From contig NZ_JBFBCI010000021.1 of NCBI RefSeq assembly GCF_040683095.1, forward strand, positions 55,575 to 119,574: a stretch of DNA of 64,000 nucleotides, written 5' to 3'. This document shows positions 59,958 through 64,000 of the stretch, piece after piece. Numbering within the stretch: position 1 is the stretch's first letter; each line of letters begins with the position of its first letter. Below the pieces are notes generated by a model. That model had not been told where the DNA came from, did not search any database, and saw only the letters and a program-made list of their open reading frames with translations. The DNA comes from Sphaerisporangium sp040683095. GTDB lineage: Bacteria > Actinomycetota > Actinomycetes > Streptosporangiales > Streptosporangiaceae. A program made the translations under genes and the position numbers.

Positions 59958-62039
59958 ATGGCCGAACCCAGCTTCCCCCGTCAGTTCGCCCGTACGCGAC
60001 GTTTCCGCCTCGGAGTCCCCCGCCGGTTCGGCATCTCCCCCGACGGCGGCAGGGTGACCTTCATCCGGTCGGGCGGCGGGGACGACCCCGTCGAGCGCCT
60101 GTGGACGCTGGACGTCGCCACCGGTGAGGAACGGCTCGTCGCCGACCCGGGAGCGCTGGGCCTCGGAGCCGAGGACGTGCCCGAGGAGGAGAAGGCCCGC
60201 CGCGAGCGGTCACGCGAGCAGGCCGCCGGCATCGTGGCCTACGCGACGGACGCCGCCGCGGGCCTCGCCGCGTTCGCGCTGTCCGGCCGGCTGTACACGG
60301 TCGCGCTGCACGACCCGGCCGCCACGGCCGCCGAGCTCCCCGCGTCCGGCCCGGTGATCGACCCGCGGCCCGACCCGACCGGCGCGCGCGTCGCGTACGT
60401 CTCCGGCGGAGCCCTGCGCGTCGTCGATCTGGACGGGACGGACCGCGCGCTGGCCGAGCCCGACGGCCCCGAGGTCGTCTACGGGCTCGCCGAGCACGTC
60501 GCCGCCGAGGAGATGGGACGGGACCGCGGGTACTGGTGGTCACCGGACGGCTCGCGCGTGCTCGCCGCGCGCGTCGACAACTCCATGCTCCAGCGGTGGT
60601 ACATCTCCGACCCGTCCCAGCCCGCCGCGCAGCCCAAGGTGATCGCCTACCCGCAGGCGGGAACGGACAACGCGGACGTCTCGCTGTGGCTGCTCGGGCT
60701 CGACGGCTCGCGGGTGCCGGTGGAGTGGGACCGGAAGGCGTTCGAGTACCTCGTCTCGGTGTACTGGGGGACGTCCCTGCTGATCGTCGTCCAGAGCCGC
60801 GACCAGCGGACCGCGCGGGTCCTGCGCGTGGACCCGGACACGGGGGCGACCACGGTGGTGCGCGAGGACCACGACCCGGCCTGGGTCGACATCGTGTCCG
60901 GCACCCCGGCGCTCACCGCGTCCGGCGCGCTCGTGTGGACGGCCGCCCTCGGCGCCACCTACCGCCTGCTGGTGGACGGCGAGCCGGTCACCCCGGCCGG
61001 CCTCCAGGTGCGGGCCGTCCTGGACGTCGACGGCGACACCGTCCTGTTCGCCGGCACGGCCGAGCCGACCGAGACCCACCTCTGGATGTACTCGCCCGAA
61101 GACGGCCCTCGGCCCGTCACCACCGAGCCGGGCGTGCACGAGGGGTGGCTCGGCGCCGGCACCCTCATCGTGGCCGCGCGGTCCCTCGACCACTTCGGCA
61201 CCCGCGTGACCGTCCACCGCGACGGGCGCCAGGTCGCCGAGATCGCCTCCCACGCCGAGACGCCCGTGCTCACGCCGCGCGTCACGCTGATGCGAGCCGG
61301 TGAGCGGGAGCTGTGCACGGCGGTGCTGCTCCCGTCCTGGCACGAGCCCGGCACCGGGAAACTGCCCGTCCTCATGGCCCCCTACGGCGGGCCGGGACTG
61401 CAGCTCGTGCTGGCCGCGCGCACCTGGGACATGCTGGTCGCGCAGTGGTTCGCCGAGCAGGGGTTCGCGGTGGTCGTCGCCGACGGCCGCGGCACGCCCG
61501 GCCGGGGCCCTGTGTGGGACCGGTCCGTGCGCGGCGAACTCGCCACCCCCGTGCTGGAGGACCAGATCACCGCCCTGCACGCGGCGGCCGACCGGCACCC
61601 CGACCTCGATCTGTCCCGGGTCGGGATCCGCGGCTGGTCGTTCGGCGGATTCCTCGCCGCCCTCGCCGTACTGCGCCGCCCGGACGTCTTCCACGCCGCC
61701 GTCGCGGGAGCCCCGCCCACCGACCAGCGGCTGTACGACACGTACTGGAAAGAGCGCTACCTCGGCCACCCCGACGAGGACCCGGACGCCTACACCCGCA
61801 ACTCGATCATCCACGAGGCGGCCGACCTGACCCGCCCGCTCATGCTCATCCACGGCCTCGCCGACGACAACGTCATCGCCGCCCACACCCTGCGCTTCTC
61901 ATCCGCCCTCACCGCCGCCGGCCGCCCCCACACCGTCCTCCCCTTGACCGGCGTCACCCACATGACCCCCCAGGAATCCGTCGCCGAAAACCTCCTCCAA
62001 CTCCAACTGGACTTCCTCAAACGCTCCCTGGGAATGTGA
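59958..62039 (+). CDS. S9 family serine peptidase (dipeptidyl-peptidase IV-like)
   Basis: The protein of 693 residues has an N-terminal beta-propeller (EPSFPRQFARTRRFRLGVPR; FGISPDGGRVTFIRSGGG) and a C-terminal alpha/beta hydrolase. The nucleophile Ser is in RGWSFGGFLAAL, the Asp in LIHGLADDNV, and the His in TGVTHMTPQES. The propeller glutamate motif AAEEMGRDRGYWWSPDGSR is typical of DPP4-type enzymes. No signal peptide, so probably an intracellular peptidase. ATG 59958 is used; ATG 59949 is in frame. Confidence 0.9.
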   Translation: MAEPSFPRQFARTRRFRLGVPRRFGISPDGGRVTFIRSGGGDDPVERLWTLDVATGEERLVADPGALGLGAEDVPEEEKARRERSREQAAGIVAYATDAAAGLAAFALSGRLYTVALHDPAATAAELPASGPVIDPRPDPTGARVAYVSGGALRVVDLDGTDRALAEPDGPEVVYGLAEHVAAEEMGRDRGYWWSPDGSRVLAARVDNSMLQRWYISDPSQPAAQPKVIAYPQAGTDNADVSLWLLGLDGSRVPVEWDRKAFEYLVSVYWGTSLLIVVQSRDQRTARVLRVDPDTGATTVVREDHDPAWVDIVSGTPALTASGALVWTAALGATYRLLVDGEPVTPAGLQVRAVLDVDGDTVLFAGTAEPTETHLWMYSPEDGPRPVTTEPGVHEGWLGAGTLIVAARSLDHFGTRVTVHRDGRQVAEIASHAETPVLTPRVTLMRAGERELCTAVLLPSWHEPGTGKLPVLMAPYGGPGLQLVLAARTWDMLVAQWFAEQGFAVVVADGRGTPGRGPVWDRSVRGELATPVLEDQITALHAAADRHPDLDLSRVGIRGWSFGGFLAALAVLRRPDVFHAAVAGAPPTDQRLYDTYWKERYLGHPDEDPDAYTRNSIIHEAADLTRPLMLIHGLADDNVIAAHTLRFSSALTAAGRPHTVLPLTGVTHMTPQESVAENLLQLQLDFLKRSLGM

Positions 62040-62059
62040 CCCTCGACCGGGCGCCCGGC

Positions 62060-62364
62060 GGCCTCCTTGCAGGTTCCGGGCGCCCTCCAGTCCGAACCAT
62101 GTCGTGCCGCTCGCAGCGGAGTCACGCGTGAACCCCCATCGCGACGCCATGACCTCGACCAGCCTCATCGCACGTCCCGATTCGAGTAGTTCTCCTCTGG
62201 AGCAGAGGCAGGGGACGGTCTCCGCCACCACTGTCCGCGACCTCGACCCGCAGGGTGCCGCCGACCTCCAGCACGGCGATCGTGACCGAACCGCCCCGCC
62301 CACTGGCAGTGTGACGAATACTGCTCCCGATCAACTCACTGACCAACGTCTGCTGGGCGCTCAT
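62060..62364 (-). pseudogene. RsbW-like HATPase domain protein, frameshifted and N-terminally truncated
   Basis: From ATG 62364 the frame reads SAQQTLVSELIGSSIRHTAS and VLEVGGTLRVEVADSGGGDR. The matching C-terminal half, GELLESGRAMRLVEVMASRW followed by GFTRDSAASGTTWFGLEGA, is in another frame starting at about 62205. Together they form the HATPase_c module of anti-sigma-factor-like kinases; a one-base insertion or two-base deletion near 62200-62210 separates them. The first 40 residues of the family are also missing because of an upstream stop. Sequencing error is possible for the frameshift but not for the missing start. Confidence 0.7.
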
Positions 62365-62391
62365 CGAACCCGTCCTGGGCGCCTTCCAAAG

Positions 62392-62691
62392 TCAACCCTG
62401 AGAGACGGGGCTGCCGGCTAGTAGCGGTCCGTTCAGCACTCTTTGGGACAACACGACGCCGGTGAGCCGGGCGGCGAGCATCAGCGCTCCGTCCACGGCC
62501 GGGCGATCGATGGTGAACTCTTCGTCCTCGTCACCCTCATCGTGCGGGACATAGCTTCCCGGGACGTGTGTGGGGTCGAAGCCGACCTCCTCCATCGTGC
62601 TGAGGAGACGATCGGGATCACTGCCATACCGCCACCCGGGTTTCCTGGGATCAAAGGAGGTCAGTACAGAGACAGGGTTCCAGAACTTGCG
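62392..62691 (-). pseudogene. 3' fragment of a DUF6461-like gene
   Basis: The open frame without start reads FWNPVSVLTSFDPRKPGWRY, GSDPDRLLSTMEEVGFDPTH and DRPAVDGALMLAARLTGVVL, ending at 62392. The FDP..P..RYGSDPDRLL...MxEVG pattern is what I know from DUF6461 C-termini. The N-terminal two-thirds is missing. At about 62665 it merges with the truncated LamG gene in another frame. A 67-residue piece from ATG 62595 could still be translated, but is probably meaningless. Confidence 0.6.
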
Positions 62692-64000
62692 TCATAGGAA
62701 CCGGCGAGGTGAAACCATTCGCCCACAGGAGGAACCGTCTCGGAAACGGCGCCCTCTTCTGAGCTGGCCGCGGAGTCCGATTGCCTCATGGTGAACACCA
62801 GCCCGTGAGCCGGGTCTACACCGAGGTGGAACGGCGCAGTGCTGATGCCCTTCTGCTCGGCGATCGCATAGCGCCCGTCCCGGTCGTCGAGACGAACCCA
62901 GGCGGCGATGGCGAAACTTTCGTCTGTACGAATGATGGGCGTGGCCACCGTCGTGAGTGGCTCATTACCCGCATTCGCCGGATCGACCGTCAGAAGTTGC
63001 CAGTCCGACCATGGCGATGTCGCGGTCGCCGAGACAGCGCGGGCACGCCAGCGGACAAGCCAACCATCGGCCAACTTCCCGGCCGGAACGGTGACCGTGG
63101 CTGTCGTTCCAGCCGTCACATTCTGGGCGTCGCTGGCCCAGATCTGCCCGGTACCCTGCCCTTCTGGTGCAGCCGGGTCGTGCTCGATCTCGAAGTCCGC
63201 CCTTAGCGTTCCGCCAGCCGGATCGTTCACCTGGGCCTGTAGTCGCGGGGTGACGCTGGACGTGATCGTCTTTCCGCCGACCTGAGCCGAGGGGATCGCC
63301 TGCAGAGTGCTCACGGACGGCCCAGAGGGCGAATCAGGCACGTCGATGACAGCAGGAGCATTGGACAGTGCCGTGCCGGCCTTACCCGGGATCCACCTCG
63401 TACCCGTATTCAGCGTCGCCTGGTTGTCTCTGAGTGTTGAATCGGCGACCTTCGTGCCGACCGCCTCGTCGAACAGCCAATGAGCCGCGGCCGCCTTCGG
63501 CGTTGGGGGCTGCATCGGGTCCTCGCCGATGTCCGGGTTGCTCCACCGTTCGATCTCTTCCAGCGCCATGCCATCAGGTAAGGCCGCGTCCTTGAGCAAG
63601 GAGCCGACGGCGGCCGTCGATTGTTCGGCGTCGGTCTCGAGCTGCGCGGGAGTGACCGTGGCAGGGTCGGCCGGCTCGTATTCCACCGAGTCGTTGACGT
63701 GAGCCAAGACCTCATCGAGAGTGGGGGCGGAACTACCACGCGGTCGCACGTACAACGCCTCTATCGGCTCCGGCGCAGGCTCGAAGTCGACGAATAGCAG
63801 GGGCTGGTGCGGGTGTTTTTCGCAGGCTGTGCCGTTGTTGCAGACGGTGTATTCAGTGGTCCGGTAGCGGCGCCAGTTGGTGAGGTCGGATTCGTTGCCC
63901 GCGGTGAGCTGGAAGCCGTAGTTCGGCTGGCCGTCTGCCCAGGCTTGAACGATGCCGTTGACCGAGTGGACGAGATCCCACTCTTTCTTGGCCCAGCTGG
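62661..64000 (-). CDS. Large LamG/RHS-type surface protein, C-terminal part truncated (runs off the right edge)
   Basis: The frame enters from the right edge with WAKKEWDLVHSVNGIVQAWA and LLFVDFEPAPEPIEALYVRP, segments of the actinobacterial DNRLRE/LamG proteins that often precede RHS or polymorphic-toxin modules. It contains a FnIII-like region (LQAQVNDPAGGTLRADFEIE; GWLVRWRARAVSA) and the start of a LamG jellyroll (FAIAAWVRLDDRDGRYAIAE; WFHLAGSYDASSGTLSLY). It stops right there at 62661, in the middle of the LamG fold, at the junction with the DUF6461-like fragment. GC is lower (about 60%) than in the surroundings. It is probably a 3'-truncated gene. Confidence 0.75.
   Translation of the reverse strand, partial: SWAKKEWDLVHSVNGIVQAWADGQPNYGFQLTAGNESDLTNWRRYRTTEYTVCNNGTACEKHPHQPLLFVDFEPAPEPIEALYVRPRGSSAPTLDEVLAHVNDSVEYEPADPATVTPAQLETDAEQSTAAVGSLLKDAALPDGMALEEIERWSNPDIGEDPMQPPTPKAAAAHWLFDEAVGTKVADSTLRDNQATLNTGTRWIPGKAGTALSNAPAVIDVPDSPSGPSVSTLQAIPSAQVGGKTITSSVTPRLQAQVNDPAGGTLRADFEIEHDPAAPEGQGTGQIWASDAQNVTAGTTATVTVPAGKLADGWLVRWRARAVSATATSPWSDWQLLTVDPANAGNEPLTTVATPIIRTDESFAIAAWVRLDDRDGRYAIAEQKGISTAPFHLGVDPAHGLVFTMRQSDSAASSEEGAVSETVPPVGEWFHLAGSYDASSGTLSLY

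Overview
The window is about 72% GC chromosomal DNA with GTG/TTG starts, dense four-base start/stop overlaps, cobalamin riboswitches, a paa operon with PaaR-type operators, a modular secreted chitinase and many regulator/TPR proteins. This points to a filamentous actinomycete. The gene content fits the Streptosporangiales (Actinomadura/Nonomuraea-like), but that genus-level placement is inference. I saw no tRNA, rRNA or CRISPR array.

Region 1 (1-20926) is a nearly complete corrin-ring cluster. The cobN 5' end sits behind a cobalamin riboswitch and diverges from cobG; cbiD and cobK follow. After a 6-kb interruption, a long minus-strand operon runs from a second riboswitch through cbtB-cbtA, a fused ChlI/ChlD-type chelatase ATPase, cobO, cobB, cobL, cobM, cobH and cobIJ, with a histidine phosphatase divergent from it. 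The interruption (4.0-10.1 kb) holds a TetR/hydrolase pair with a perfect operator-like palindrome, an SDR-SnoaL fusion, a winged-helix regulator, two tandem small secreted proteins and several gene fragments.

Region 2 (20.9-29.4 kb) is the phenylacetate degradation locus: paaABCDE, paaZ and paaR, with two PaaR-like boxes. It is followed by a methionine ABC transporter collapsed by an internal deletion (metN' joined to 'metQ, metI gone).

Region 3 (29.8-46.6 kb) is accessory. It carries a SpoIIE-type phosphatase, a small secreted protein, a STAND/AfsR-like regulator, a Fic protein, a HTH-hydrolase-DUF4180 operon and two paralogous membrane-anchored Mrr-like nucleases. It also has a lower-GC patch with a SLATT two-TM protein whose upstream gene (probably a CD-NTase) and downstream gene are both truncated, next to an IS200/IS605 element with a damaged TnpA and an intact TnpB. 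I read this patch as a decayed CBASS-like defence locus.

Region 4 (46.7-64 kb) is mostly housekeeping and secreted functions: GH18 chitinase, Tex, a phosphotriesterase-family hydrolase, malate dehydrogenase, CspA, an XRE-TPR regulator with an APH-like kinase, a propeller lipoprotein and an S9 peptidase. It ends in a frameshifted HATPase gene, a DUF6461-like 3' fragment and a truncated LamG protein that runs off the window. Truncated genes and deletion junctions recur in at least five separate places.
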